Shown here: positions 10,174 through 19,368 of the stretch, one piece after another
How positions within the stretch are numbered: position 1 is the stretch's first letter
Layout of the letters: each line of letters starts with the position of its first letter
Source of the DNA: Thermoplasmatota archaeon
GTDB lineage: Archaea; Thermoplasmatota; E2; DHVEG-1
Assembly: GCA_016930995.1 (NCBI GenBank)
Contig: JAFGFQ010000009.1
Span: forward strand, 29,153-93,152
Length of the DNA: 64,000 bases
Reading direction: 5' to 3'
The notes under the pieces: generated by a model
Database searches by the model: none
Told to the model about the DNA's origin: nothing
Seen by the model: only the letters and a program-made list of their open reading frames with translations
Translations under genes and position numbers: made by a program

Positions 10174-10410
10174 TTATTTGATTTTTATCCCTGTTAAGGT
10201 TTTCGTGTCAGTAATGCCGGGTATCGTTTTAATTTTTTGAAGAATTATTTCTCCAATGCTCTCATAATCTTTTGCTTCAATTTTTGCGATAAGGTCATAT
10301 TCTCCAAATAAGGGATGAAGTTCAACAATCTCAGGGACCTTCGAGAGAATGTTAAACACTTCATATTCGCGTAAAGGTGAGATATGCATAAGAACAAAGC
10401 CAATTACCAT
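10174..10410 (-). CDS. Stand-alone AsnC/Lrp ligand-binding (RAM) domain protein
   Basis: A 78-residue RAM/Lrp-AsnC effector domain without a DNA-binding domain: IGFVLMHISPLREYEVFNIL, then VPEIVELHPLFGEYDLIAKI and the closing IPGITDTKTLTGIKI. Such proteins bind amino acids and assemble as oligomers, acting alone or as partners of full Lrp regulators. I chose ATG 10410 because AGAGGT lies 6 bases upstream; an in-frame upstream start (10446) would add 12 residues that do not belong to the fold. Its position between two glutamate dehydrogenase genes suggests a role in sensing amino acids for nitrogen control (inference). Confidence 0.85.
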   Translation of the reverse strand: MVIGFVLMHISPLREYEVFNILSKVPEIVELHPLFGEYDLIAKIEAKDYESIGEIILQKIKTIPGITDTKTLTGIKIK

Positions 10411-10730
10411 TGTTATACCTCTGTCGTTGTAATATTTCAATTCCATAAAAATATATCTGTTGTTATGGTGAAAAGAGCAACAGGTGATACAGAATATAAC
10501 AAAATAAGATATGGTTAGGGGGTTTACTTATCCCACCTCTACAGATATTAATAACCTTTTTTCATATTATATAAAATTAAGAATAAAAGAACCAACAAAA
10601 TTTTGATTGTTGTAGGAATATTTTTCATAATACACCTTTTCTCCTCCAATGAGTTCTTTATATACTCATGTTACTAAAATATTTATACAAGAGTACAATA
10701 CATGGTGGGCGTTAAAGAGGCGTATGAGTT
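10411..10730. other. Divergent promoter region between the RAM gene and GDH-2
   Basis: AT-rich, no gene seen. CAACAA and TTGTTG (10603-10608 and 10617-10622) form a short inverted repeat. A TATA-like ATATTTATACAA at about 10679-10690 probably drives GDH-2, with AGAGG (10716-10720) as ribosome-binding site for ATG 10731. Confidence 0.4.
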
Positions 10731-12071
10731 ATGCAAGTAAAACAGGAATTAAAACAAATGAAAGGGACAACTGGAGTTTTTAAAAAAGAAAAAGAAGGTT
10801 TTAACCCATTTAAAATGGCTCAACAACAATTTGATAGAATTGCCGATCAACTTGATCTCGATGAACCAACACGAGATTTATTGCGAAATCCACTCCGAGA
10901 ATATAGCTTTTCAATACCCATTCGAATGGACGACGGTGGAGTGAAAGTGTTCCAAGGTTTTCGCGTTCAGCATAACGATGCACGGGGTCCATGCAAAGGT
11001 GGAATCCGTTTTCATCCACAAGAAACTCAGGATACGGTTCGTGCATTATCAATGTGGATGACCTGGAAATGCTCTGTTGCAGACATCCCCCTTGGTGGCG
11101 GAAAAGGAGGTATCATTTGTGACCCACATAATCTTTCAGAACGAGAACAAGAGAAACTCTGCAGAGGATGGGTTCGACAAATTGCACGAGACATCGGACC
11201 AGTACGAGACGTTCCAGCTCCTGACGTAATGACAAGCGGACAGCACATGCTCTGGATTATGGACGAATATCAATCCATAATGGGCGGGCAATACCCAGGA
11301 TTAATCACGGGGAAGCCCATCGAACTTGGTGGGTCGCGCGGACGAACAGAAGCGACAGGATATGGCATAGTCTATATTCTTCGTGAATTATTAAAAGAAA
11401 TGAAGATGGACATCACGAAAACAACAACCTCAATTCAAGGTTTCGGTAACGTTGCTCGATATGCCGCAGAATTGCTAATCCAATATGGAGGAACGGTAGT
11501 CTCTGTCTCATGTTGGGATCAATCAGAAAACACAACGTATTGCTATCATAAAACAACAGGAATAAAACTAGATGAGCTTGTGAAAATCACCGATCGGTTT
11601 GGTACTATTGATAAGAAGCAAGCAGAAAAACTCGGTTATGAAATCTTGCCAGGAGAGGACTGGTTAAAGCAAGATGTTGACATTCTTATTCCTGCTGCTT
11701 TGGAACATTCGATAACTGAGGAGAATATTCATCATATTAAACCAAAGGTAAAAATCGTGATTTGTGGTGCAAACGGACCAGTAACACCAGAGGCAGAGGA
11801 TCATTTTGAGAAAAAAGGTGTCGTTGTTATTCCAGATTTCCTTGCCAATGCAGGTGGTGTTGTCTGTAGTTATTTCGAACAAGTTCAAAGTAATCAGAAT
11901 TACTACTGGACAAAAGAGGAAGTGCTTGGTAAACTTGACAATAAAATGACCGATGCATTTTATAAAGTGTGGGAATTATCGAAACGAAAGAAAATACGGG
12001 TGAGTGATGCAGCATATATGATTGCAATTTCCCGTGTTGCTGATGCATGTAAAATGCGAGGCTGGGTGTAA
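10731..12071 (+). CDS. gdh: Archaeal-type glutamate dehydrogenase (GDH-2)
   Basis: A second hexameric GDH (446 residues), of the archaeal/NAD type rather than the type of GDH-1. It has an N-terminal extension of about 25 residues (MQVKQELKQMKGTTGVFKKE), then NPLREYSFSIPIRMDDG, GPCKGGIRFHP, IPLGGGKGGIICDP, DVPAPDVMTSGQHMLWIMDE, GSRGRTEATGYG and the Rossmann motif IQGFGNVARYAAELL. It probably works in the catabolic direction on peptide-derived glutamate, but direction is inference. Only 9 bases separate its stop from the next start, so it is probably co-transcribed with the two giant PPDK_N-domain proteins that follow, which is unusual for a GDH gene. Confidence 0.95.
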   Translation: MQVKQELKQMKGTTGVFKKEKEGFNPFKMAQQQFDRIADQLDLDEPTRDLLRNPLREYSFSIPIRMDDGGVKVFQGFRVQHNDARGPCKGGIRFHPQETQDTVRALSMWMTWKCSVADIPLGGGKGGIICDPHNLSEREQEKLCRGWVRQIARDIGPVRDVPAPDVMTSGQHMLWIMDEYQSIMGGQYPGLITGKPIELGGSRGRTEATGYGIVYILRELLKEMKMDITKTTTSIQGFGNVARYAAELLIQYGGTVVSVSCWDQSENTTYCYHKTTGIKLDELVKITDRFGTIDKKQAEKLGYEILPGEDWLKQDVDILIPAALEHSITEENIHHIKPKVKIVICGANGPVTPEAEDHFEKKGVVVIPDFLANAGGVVCSYFEQVQSNQNYYWTKEEVLGKLDNKMTDAFYKVWELSKRKKIRVSDAAYMIAISRVADACKMRGWV

Positions 12072-12080
12072 AAAGAGTCT

Positions 12081-15000
12081 ATGAACATCCAGTTCAACGA
12101 TAAAGAAAAAAAAATCATCAGTTACATTGAAGAAATTACCGGCGTTACTCCTTCAATTGTCAAACAACAAGAGTCGGAAAAAAAACCCACTGCAGAGTCA
12201 TATTATGTAAAGGAAATTCTACTTTTCTCTTCGTCGTATCACTTTTTTCAGTTGGAGGAAGAAGGACGACTGAGTTTTCTCTTGAACGAATATGGAGCAC
12301 CGTATGGTCGAAAAATACCACCAAGGATAACTCATGTTGAAACTAAAGAAGAGTGCCTCAACCTTTTGACGAAACAGTCTTTTGACCTTGTGATTCTTTT
12401 TGACAGACTTAATCCCATAGAAAGTGACGTTTTAGCAAAGCAAATCAAGACAATAACCACTATCCCCATTGTTCTTTTAGGTAATAATGTAGCAGAGTTA
12501 ACGAAGATTCAAGAGAAAAATATTGATAATGTTTTTACCAAAATTGTGACATGGAATGGCGATGGGAAAATTATTCCTGCCATTATCCAAATTATTGAAG
12601 ATTCAGTCAATATACAAAAAGATCCTTTCCTTGCAGCCAATGGTCGATTTGTTCTTTTAATTGAAGATTCTATTCAGTATTATTCAAGCTATCTCCTCTT
12701 GATTTATGATGAAATCCATGAATTTCTCCAAAGTATTTTATCGGACTCTTTATCTGAGGAACAACGAACCCTTCGGCTCAGTACAAGACCGGTTCTCTTA
12801 CATGCGCAGGATTTTTACAATGCAGAAAATCTTTTTCGTACACATAAAAATAGAATCATTTGTATCATAACAGACAACAATCTTGGTCAAGGGCCAACAA
12901 GAACACCTCATGCAGGCGAGGAACTCGCAACACTCATCCATAGGGAGATGCCCAATATTCCGATTCTTATTCAGTCATCTGACCCCTGTAGTGGAGACGT
13001 ATGTGGTAGGACTCGCATTCGATTCGTTTCAAAAAAGGAAGTCACACTTGCATTAATTATCAAAGATTTTATCAACGAGTGTCTTGGACCTCGAGAAATT
13101 ATTCTAAAGGGTCAGAATCAGAAAGACATCTTTCGAATTCGGAATATAAGCGATTTAGAAAATGCTGTGTTGTCAATAGAGGATTCAAACCTTTTACGCG
13201 TGCAAGAGGAACATGGATTTTCAACGTGGCTTCGTATTCGAGGAGAGTTCAATCTTGCTGATAAATTCCACAAAGCGGAATCAGAATTAAATAAGGCTGA
13301 TGAGTTACGAAAAAAACTTATCGATATTCTTGAGGAAAATAAATATTCACAGACTCAAGCATTAGTCACTCCATTTGATCGGACATCACTTTCTTCACAT
13401 CTTAAGATTACTCGTATTGGAAAAGGATCTCTTGGTGGAAAAGCACGGGGACTTTCATTCCTAGCAAAACTTTTATCAAAATATATCACAGAGGACATGT
13501 TTCAAACTCTTCGAATTACTATCCCACGGACACTCGTCATTTCAACGGATATCTTTGATATATTTTTAAAACAAAATTCCTTACCAAGCGAAGATCTCTT
13601 TCAGCTAGCTGATGAACGGATTGCGTTAAAATTCATGTCCGGAAGTCTTCCTGCGACGGTCCTTGGTGACCTCCGTACTTTTATTCATAACACACGAAAA
13701 CCATTAGTAGTACGCTCCTCAGGAGTTCTTGAGGATTCACTGTTACAATCCTTTGCTGGAATCTATGACTCCATCTTGTTACCAAATGAATCATGGGAAA
13801 CAGATTTTCGGTTCCAGGATGTGTGTAACGCAGTAAAATATGTGTATGCTTCGACATTTTTTGAAAAAGCACGAACATATATCAAATCAACTCCCAAAAA
13901 CATCGGCGATGAAAAGATGGCGGTAATTATCCAGGAGGTGGTTGGACAAAAACATGAAACGTTTTTTTATCCTGCGATCTCCGGGGTGGCAAAATCATAT
14001 AATTATTATCCATCAAGTGGTTGTAAACAAGAAGACGGCATCGTCTATCTAGCGCTAGGCTTAGGAAAAGCAATCGTTGATGGAGGAAGCACGTTTGGGT
14101 TTTGTCCAGAGAATCCTGCGATCCCCTTATTTGGCACTCCAAAAGATTTCATGCGGTATGCACAACGAAGATTCTATGCGTTAAACCTGAAATCCGTGTA
14201 TAGGATTGTCGAACGGAACGAAGAAACATCATATAGCATTCTTGGGGTTGAAGATGCACAACGACATGGAATTCTTGAAAAAATAGCATCCACATATCTC
14301 CGACAAGATGATAGTCTTTATCCGGGTATTTATGAAGGAGGATCATTAGTTATCGATTTTGGTCCAATCACTCAATATGATGCGGTCCCTTTAGCAAAAG
14401 CATTGAAATTATTACTGCGGATAAGTGAAATAACCCTAGGATATCCTGTTGAGATAGAATTTGCTGTAAATTTATCCTTAACCGACTCTGAAAAATCTGA
14501 ATTAGTGATTCTACAAATCCGAAGCATGCTCCCACCAGGGAAAACAAGTGATATTGATATCGGTGAATTCGACGAGAAAACCGATGTTTGTTATAGTAAA
14601 AATGCGTTAGGGAATGGAATCTTTGATACTATTCAGGATATCGTTTTTGTAAAATCAGCATTTACCATGTCAAATTCAGTTGACGTTGTAGGACAATTAC
14701 GTTCCTTAAACCTTAAATTAATGGAAGAAAAAAGACCGTACCTCCTTGTCGGTCCTGGAAGGTGGGGCTCAGCGGATCATTGGTTAGGTATACCAGTGAT
14801 TTGGAGCGATATCGCCGGTGTGAAAGTGATCATCGAAACCCCGTTTAAAGAACGAGCAATCGATCCATCCCAGGGATCACATTTCTTTCATGACCTTATC
14901 TCATCCCAGGTTGGATATATCATCACAAAAGAAGGAGAAGGGAACATAAAAATAGAATGGTTAGAATCTCTACCTGTTGTTGAAGATATGCCTGATGTAA

Positions 15001-15089
15001 AACATGTTCGTTTGCAGGACCCCCTTGAAGTACGTATTGATGGAAAGCAAGGAAAAGCAGTGATTCGGCTAAGGAAAAGTAATAAATAA
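12081..15089 (+). CDS. Receiver-PPDK_N multidomain protein (PEP synthase-like nucleotide-binding domain, no swivel or PEP domain)
   Basis: 1002 residues. The N-terminal part (about 44-160, with KEILLFSS and FDLVILFD) and a second part (about 188-345, with RFVLLIEDS and ICIITDNNLG) look like receiver domains. From about residue 445 comes the nucleotide-binding domain of PEP synthase/pyruvate phosphate dikinase: GKGSLGGKARGLSFLAKL, VVRSSGVLEDS (about 543), MAVIIQEVVGQ and the closing LVILQIRS. Instead of the swivelling phosphohistidine domain and the PEP barrel, the protein ends in a module with LLVGPGRWGS (about 890) and QGSHFFHDL that recurs in the next gene. It cannot be a PEP synthase. A signalling or regulatory phosphotransfer/nucleotide-binding role is inferred. 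Confidence 0.8.
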   Translation: MNIQFNDKEKKIISYIEEITGVTPSIVKQQESEKKPTAESYYVKEILLFSSSYHFFQLEEEGRLSFLLNEYGAPYGRKIPPRITHVETKEECLNLLTKQSFDLVILFDRLNPIESDVLAKQIKTITTIPIVLLGNNVAELTKIQEKNIDNVFTKIVTWNGDGKIIPAIIQIIEDSVNIQKDPFLAANGRFVLLIEDSIQYYSSYLLLIYDEIHEFLQSILSDSLSEEQRTLRLSTRPVLLHAQDFYNAENLFRTHKNRIICIITDNNLGQGPTRTPHAGEELATLIHREMPNIPILIQSSDPCSGDVCGRTRIRFVSKKEVTLALIIKDFINECLGPREIILKGQNQKDIFRIRNISDLENAVLSIEDSNLLRVQEEHGFSTWLRIRGEFNLADKFHKAESELNKADELRKKLIDILEENKYSQTQALVTPFDRTSLSSHLKITRIGKGSLGGKARGLSFLAKLLSKYITEDMFQTLRITIPRTLVISTDIFDIFLKQNSLPSEDLFQLADERIALKFMSGSLPATVLGDLRTFIHNTRKPLVVRSSGVLEDSLLQSFAGIYDSILLPNESWETDFRFQDVCNAVKYVYASTFFEKARTYIKSTPKNIGDEKMAVIIQEVVGQKHETFFYPAISGVAKSYNYYPSSGCKQEDGIVYLALGLGKAIVDGGSTFGFCPENPAIPLFGTPKDFMRYAQRRFYALNLKSVYRIVERNEETSYSILGVEDAQRHGILEKIASTYLRQDDSLYPGIYEGGSLVIDFGPITQYDAVPLAKALKLLLRISEITLGYPVEIEFAVNLSLTDSEKSELVILQIRSMLPPGKTSDIDIGEFDEKTDVCYSKNALGNGIFDTIQDIVFVKSAFTMSNSVDVVGQLRSLNLKLMEEKRPYLLVGPGRWGSADHWLGIPVIWSDIAGVKVIIETPFKERAIDPSQGSHFFHDLISSQVGYIITKEGEGNIKIEWLESLPVVEDMPDVKHVRLQDPLEVRIDGKQGKAVIRLRKSNK

Positions 15090-15151
15090 CTGGAATAAAT
15101 TCAGGCATGTAAGACGGGGTGGGATTGTACCACATGGCGATGGAGACAACA

Positions 15152-18100
15152 ATGGCAGATAAAACAGATTTCACGAAATATCAAAAAAAAGATGATCAGA
15201 TCGTTCCAGGTATCGCACCGAATGGTACAATGATTCATGAATTAAAAGAACGGGTAAAAGAGCTGAACTGTTTCTATCGCATCACTAAAATAATACGGAA
15301 CAGTAAACTATCTATTGATGAAGCTTTACAAGAAATTGTAAAAGTCATCCCTCCAGCATGGCAATTCCCCGAGAGCACCAGTGTTCGAATCTGCCTGGAA
15401 GGAAGGGAATTCACAACAGATAATTTTCAACACAGTGAGTGGAAATTAAGCAGTGATATGATCGTTGATGAGAAAATAATCGGTGTCTTAGAAATATTCT
15501 ATTCGCAAGAATTCCCACAGGCTAACGAAGGACCGTTTCTTACAGAGGAACGCAAATTGATCGATGCGATTGCTGATTTGTTAAGTAAATTTATCGAAGA
15601 ACGACGTATTAAAGAAGAACTTGAGCGCCAACGACAGAAACTTGATTATGTAGAAAAAATGATGAAAGCTGAAGGGGAACCAACATATAAAACCAGATCA
15701 GAAGAGAAAAAGCAAGACTGGGAAGTTATCCTAGAGCTCCTTGCCAAAACAGATCCTCGAACATTACTCAGATTAACCAGAAAGATGGCCTATCATCTGT
15801 ATCGGATGGAAAATGAAAAAATAACGAACCTTTTAAATAAAAATTCACCATTAGATAATGATTCCTCAGCCGTGAACTGGCGTGGCGTAAATATGCCAAA
15901 TCCGCGGGAGGATCTCGACACATTTTTAACCATTCAAAAACAAGTCTTTGAAATCGCAAAAGAAAGCATTCCTGCTGATATCATATCCAACCTGTTCGCT
16001 AATTGGATGAAACAAGACAAAGCACGTCCTTTGTTGCTTATGTCACAAAAAACCGGGATACCTCTTGTGGAAATTGCTGCTGAGTTGAATCGATTTTTTG
16101 ATCAAGAAGATATTGAGACATCGATATCACCAGAAGATAAGACGAGTATAAAAACCGCGTTGATTCGACGATTCTTTACCGAACGTTTAGAATACGTAAA
16201 TGTTGCAAAAACAGCTTTTGACCTGAAAGATTTTTTAGGCATCGTTGATCATATCGTTGGCCCTGCACAAGGGGCAGGAAAACTCGGGGGAAAAGCATCA
16301 GGTGTTCTTCTCGCAGAAAAACTCATCAAAGAAGAAATGAAAAAAAATCCTGTGCTAAAAAACATCAATTTTCCGATGAGTTGGTATATTACTTCAGATA
16401 CAGTCCTTTCTTTTATTCATTATAACGATCTTGACGAAGTGTCCCATGTCAAATATCTTGACCCCCTGGAAATCCGACAAGAACAATCCTTTTTAGAACA
16501 GATATTCATTAATTCTACATTTCCCTTTGAAATCGTCGAAGGATTAAGAAAGATCATTCGTGATTTCAAAGGTAAACCTTTAATTGTGCGTTCATCGAGT
16601 CTTCTTGAGGACAATTTTGGGTACGCCTTCTCTGGAAAATATAAAAGTTTATTTGTTCCTAACACCGGAACTGAAGACGACCAATTACATGCGCTGATGA
16701 ACGCGATTACTGAAGTATATGCATCAACATTCAGCCCCGATCCTATTGAATATCGCCGTGAACGAGGACTGCTGGATTTCAACGAGGAGATGGGCATTTT
16801 AATCCAGGAAGTCGTTGGAACGCAAGTCGGACCGTACTTCATGCCGACCTTTGCAGGAGTTGCGTTTAGTAGAAATGAATTCCGATGGTCGCCACGTATC
16901 ACACGAGAGGATGGTATGATTCGCATGGTACCTGGTCTTGGCACCCGAGCAGTCGACCGTGTCGGGAATGATTATCCTATTTTGATTTCCCCAAAACGAC
17001 CCAACCTTTTAGTAAACACCTTAGTCGAAGAGCGTGTAAAATATTCACCACGATTCATGGACGTAATCAACACCGAGACAGGAATGATTGAAACAGTCGA
17101 TGCAGTTCAAATGTTCAAGAAATATTTTAATGAGATTCCAAAAATAACAGATGTCGTCTCAGTCCATGATCAAGGGCGTTTAACGAACGCGTCAAATATT
17201 TTAATGAACCCGGAGGACGCTGATATTGTCATCACCTTCCAACATCTCTTTGAAAAAACTGATTTCCTTGAAAAAATAAAACATATTCTAAGCCTCCTTG
17301 AACACAAAATAGGTGTTCCTGTTGATGTTGAATTTGCATCAAGTGGAAATCAACTCTATATTCTCCAATGTCGACCTCAAAGCCAGTCACGGGATATTGA
17401 ACGCAAACCAGTCCCAAAAGACATCCCGGAGGACCGGAAGATATTCTTTACTAAAAAATATGTCACAACAGGCAGTATTGAGAATATCGAATACATTGTC
17501 TATGTGGTACCGGAGGAATATACCAATCTCTCTAAAAGGGAACAGATGCAAAAGGTAGCAAAAATAATCAGTGAATTAAACGTAAAACTCCCCAAAAGAA
17601 AATTTATCCTCGTTGGCCCTGGTCGATGGGGAAGTCGAGGGGATATCAAACTCGGTGTCCCTGTCCGATATGGAGACATCAACAACTGTTCACTGATAGT
17701 GGAAATTGCAAAAGAAAAAGGAGGATACACTCCTGATCTCTCCTTCGGAACCCATTTCTTCCAGGACCTTGTTGAATCAAATATTAGATACCTACCGCTG
17801 TATCCTGATGAGCAGGATAATCTCTTCAACGAGCAAACATTACTGAATATGGAGAACAGATTATCAAAGATTGTACAAGGATATAAGAATTTTGAACATG
17901 TCGTCAAGCTCATCGGTATCTCGGATATCCTCCCAGGTGGAACGCTCTCAGTGATTATGGATGGGGAAGCAAACGAAGCACTCGCTTATATTAAACCTGC
18001 GGATCATCTCACCTGGCGGACAATGAAAATTGAAGAAATCACCCAAGCACTTGACCCTGATCTCTACGGAATCGAAGGAATGTATCTCATTGGCAGTACA

Positions 18101-18373
18101 AAGGATGGGAGTGCTGGTCCAACAAGTGATATTGACTTACTGGTCCATTTCAAAGGAACAGAGGAACAAAAGGATAAACTTATGGCATGGTTTGACGAAT
18201 GGGGCAAAAAACTTGCTCAAGAAAACAAAGAAAGAACTGGATTTGAGACCGATGCGTTACTTGATGTCCATATTATCACCGATGAGGACATCAAAAGGAA
18301 AAGCTCTTGGGCTTCGCATATCACGTCCCCTTATCAAACTGTTCGAAAATTAAACCTGAAAAAAGAACACTAG
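15152..18373 (+). CDS. GAF-like/PPDK_N/nucleotidyltransferase multidomain protein
   Basis: About 1073 residues from ATG 15152, chosen for GGAG 6 bases upstream; GTG 15119 or ATG 15134/15140 are possible in-frame starts. The N-terminal part (LNCFYRITKIIRNSKLSIDE ... GVLEIFYSQ ... TEERKLIDAIADLLS) looks like a GAF sensor followed by a short coiled coil. A helical middle leads to the PPDK nucleotide-binding domain (GKLGGKASGVLLAEKL, LIVRSSSLLEDN, MGILIQEVVG, LYILQCRPQ). Then comes the FILVGPGRWGS/GTHFFQDL module shared with the upstream gene. The C-terminus is a nucleotidyltransferase of MNT/GlnD type: LIGSTKDGSAG and TSDIDLLVHF, the GS...DxD signature. Probably acts with the preceding protein and GDH-2. 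Confidence 0.8.
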   Translation: MADKTDFTKYQKKDDQIVPGIAPNGTMIHELKERVKELNCFYRITKIIRNSKLSIDEALQEIVKVIPPAWQFPESTSVRICLEGREFTTDNFQHSEWKLSSDMIVDEKIIGVLEIFYSQEFPQANEGPFLTEERKLIDAIADLLSKFIEERRIKEELERQRQKLDYVEKMMKAEGEPTYKTRSEEKKQDWEVILELLAKTDPRTLLRLTRKMAYHLYRMENEKITNLLNKNSPLDNDSSAVNWRGVNMPNPREDLDTFLTIQKQVFEIAKESIPADIISNLFANWMKQDKARPLLLMSQKTGIPLVEIAAELNRFFDQEDIETSISPEDKTSIKTALIRRFFTERLEYVNVAKTAFDLKDFLGIVDHIVGPAQGAGKLGGKASGVLLAEKLIKEEMKKNPVLKNINFPMSWYITSDTVLSFIHYNDLDEVSHVKYLDPLEIRQEQSFLEQIFINSTFPFEIVEGLRKIIRDFKGKPLIVRSSSLLEDNFGYAFSGKYKSLFVPNTGTEDDQLHALMNAITEVYASTFSPDPIEYRRERGLLDFNEEMGILIQEVVGTQVGPYFMPTFAGVAFSRNEFRWSPRITREDGMIRMVPGLGTRAVDRVGNDYPILISPKRPNLLVNTLVEERVKYSPRFMDVINTETGMIETVDAVQMFKKYFNEIPKITDVVSVHDQGRLTNASNILMNPEDADIVITFQHLFEKTDFLEKIKHILSLLEHKIGVPVDVEFASSGNQLYILQCRPQSQSRDIERKPVPKDIPEDRKIFFTKKYVTTGSIENIEYIVYVVPEEYTNLSKREQMQKVAKIISELNVKLPKRKFILVGPGRWGSRGDIKLGVPVRYGDINNCSLIVEIAKEKGGYTPDLSFGTHFFQDLVESNIRYLPLYPDEQDNLFNEQTLLNMENRLSKIVQGYKNFEHVVKLIGISDILPGGTLSVIMDGEANEALAYIKPADHLTWRTMKIEEITQALDPDLYGIEGMYLIGSTKDGSAGPTSDIDLLVHFKGTEEQKDKLMAWFDEWGKKLAQENKERTGFETDALLDVHIITDEDIKRKSSWASHITSPYQTVRKLNLKKEH

Positions 18374-19224
18374 GAAATATCCATAAGTTCTCGTGACGCA
18401 TCTTTTAAATTTTTTGTATCAAATCGTATGACGGCTAGTTCCGATCCATGATGAGCCGCGTTAAATGAATAGGTGTCATTTGTTTTTTGCCTCCATTGTC
18501 CAGTAATCTGTGTTGATTCGTGTACATGACCATGTAAAGTCAACAAGGGTTGATGCTCCAAAATGAATCGCTGGATAGCAATACTTCCAACATGCACATC
18601 AAGTGGAGCATGATCGACCTTTTTTCCATGGAGATCTGCTCTATCGAGATTGGACTGATATGGTGGCGAATGAAACAAATATATAGTTTGTTTTGCCGGG
18701 CTCTGTTTTAAGAGCACTTCAAGATCCTCGGCTATTGTTGAATATCGTATTTCATCAAGGGGAACGTCAACTGTTCGTTTTCCTTGTTCTGGTGGTACCG
18801 CTCCAACATCAACATACTGAGAAATGTCATATCGTTCCCAATCCTTGAGTTGGAATGGTGTTGGCGGGACATAGGAATATCCAGTGATATAGTGTTTTTT
18901 ATAGTATTTGGTTTGTTGATGAACGTACTCTAAAAAACCTGCGGCATCTGCTTTTATAAAAAGAGCCTCGTAGATCCTTGGATCATCGTTGCCCATAATG
19001 ACAAAAAATCGGATTTTTTTTCCGAAATCTCTGTGTATTTCTTTGATCTGAGAAAAGATGATTGTCTCAATAAACTCTTCCATGTTCATCTGTTTTTCAA
19101 GACGATGTGGGAGAAGGTCCCCTCCTAAAAAAACAGCATCTGGCGTTTCTATTCGGACAATCTGAAAAAGTTTTTCGAATCGCTGGATACTGCCATGAAT
19201 ATCTGAGACAAAGATGCCGTTCAC
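18370..19224 (-). CDS. Calcineurin-like metallophosphoesterase
   Basis: At 284 residues it has the metal-binding motifs in order: FVSDIHG (Asp8/His10 region), FLGGDLLPH, VIMGNDDPRIYE (GND replaces the common GNHD), LFHSPPYQS and LTLHGHVHES. This is a cytosolic phosphoesterase of unknown substrate. It resembles archaeal phosphoesterases that act on nucleotides or phosphodiesters, but nothing in the sequence fixes the substrate. It overlaps the stop of the plus-strand nucleotidyltransferase gene tail-to-tail by 4 bases. The ATG at 19224 has no clear ribosome-binding site. Confidence 0.88.
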   Translation of the reverse strand: MNGIFVSDIHGSIQRFEKLFQIVRIETPDAVFLGGDLLPHRLEKQMNMEEFIETIIFSQIKEIHRDFGKKIRFFVIMGNDDPRIYEALFIKADAAGFLEYVHQQTKYYKKHYITGYSYVPPTPFQLKDWERYDISQYVDVGAVPPEQGKRTVDVPLDEIRYSTIAEDLEVLLKQSPAKQTIYLFHSPPYQSNLDRADLHGKKVDHAPLDVHVGSIAIQRFILEHQPLLTLHGHVHESTQITGQWRQKTNDTYSFNAAHHGSELAVIRFDTKNLKDASRELMDIS

Positions 19225-19368
19225 TTTTTCACCACCGACGGGGTTGTCATGCGAGCCATCTGTTCATTCTTAATAAAATTTAGCTTTCTGGTAAAAGATA
19301 TCATAAACTATTAAAATCATGCCTATTTACGGTTACAACAGAAGAATAAAATTTCAGAGGGGTCTATA

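Noticed and set aside
12081..18373. Annotation of either large protein as PEP synthase or pyruvate phosphate dikinase
   Set aside because: No TSHAA-type phosphohistidine swivel motif and no PEP-binding barrel in either chain; only the nucleotide-binding part is present.
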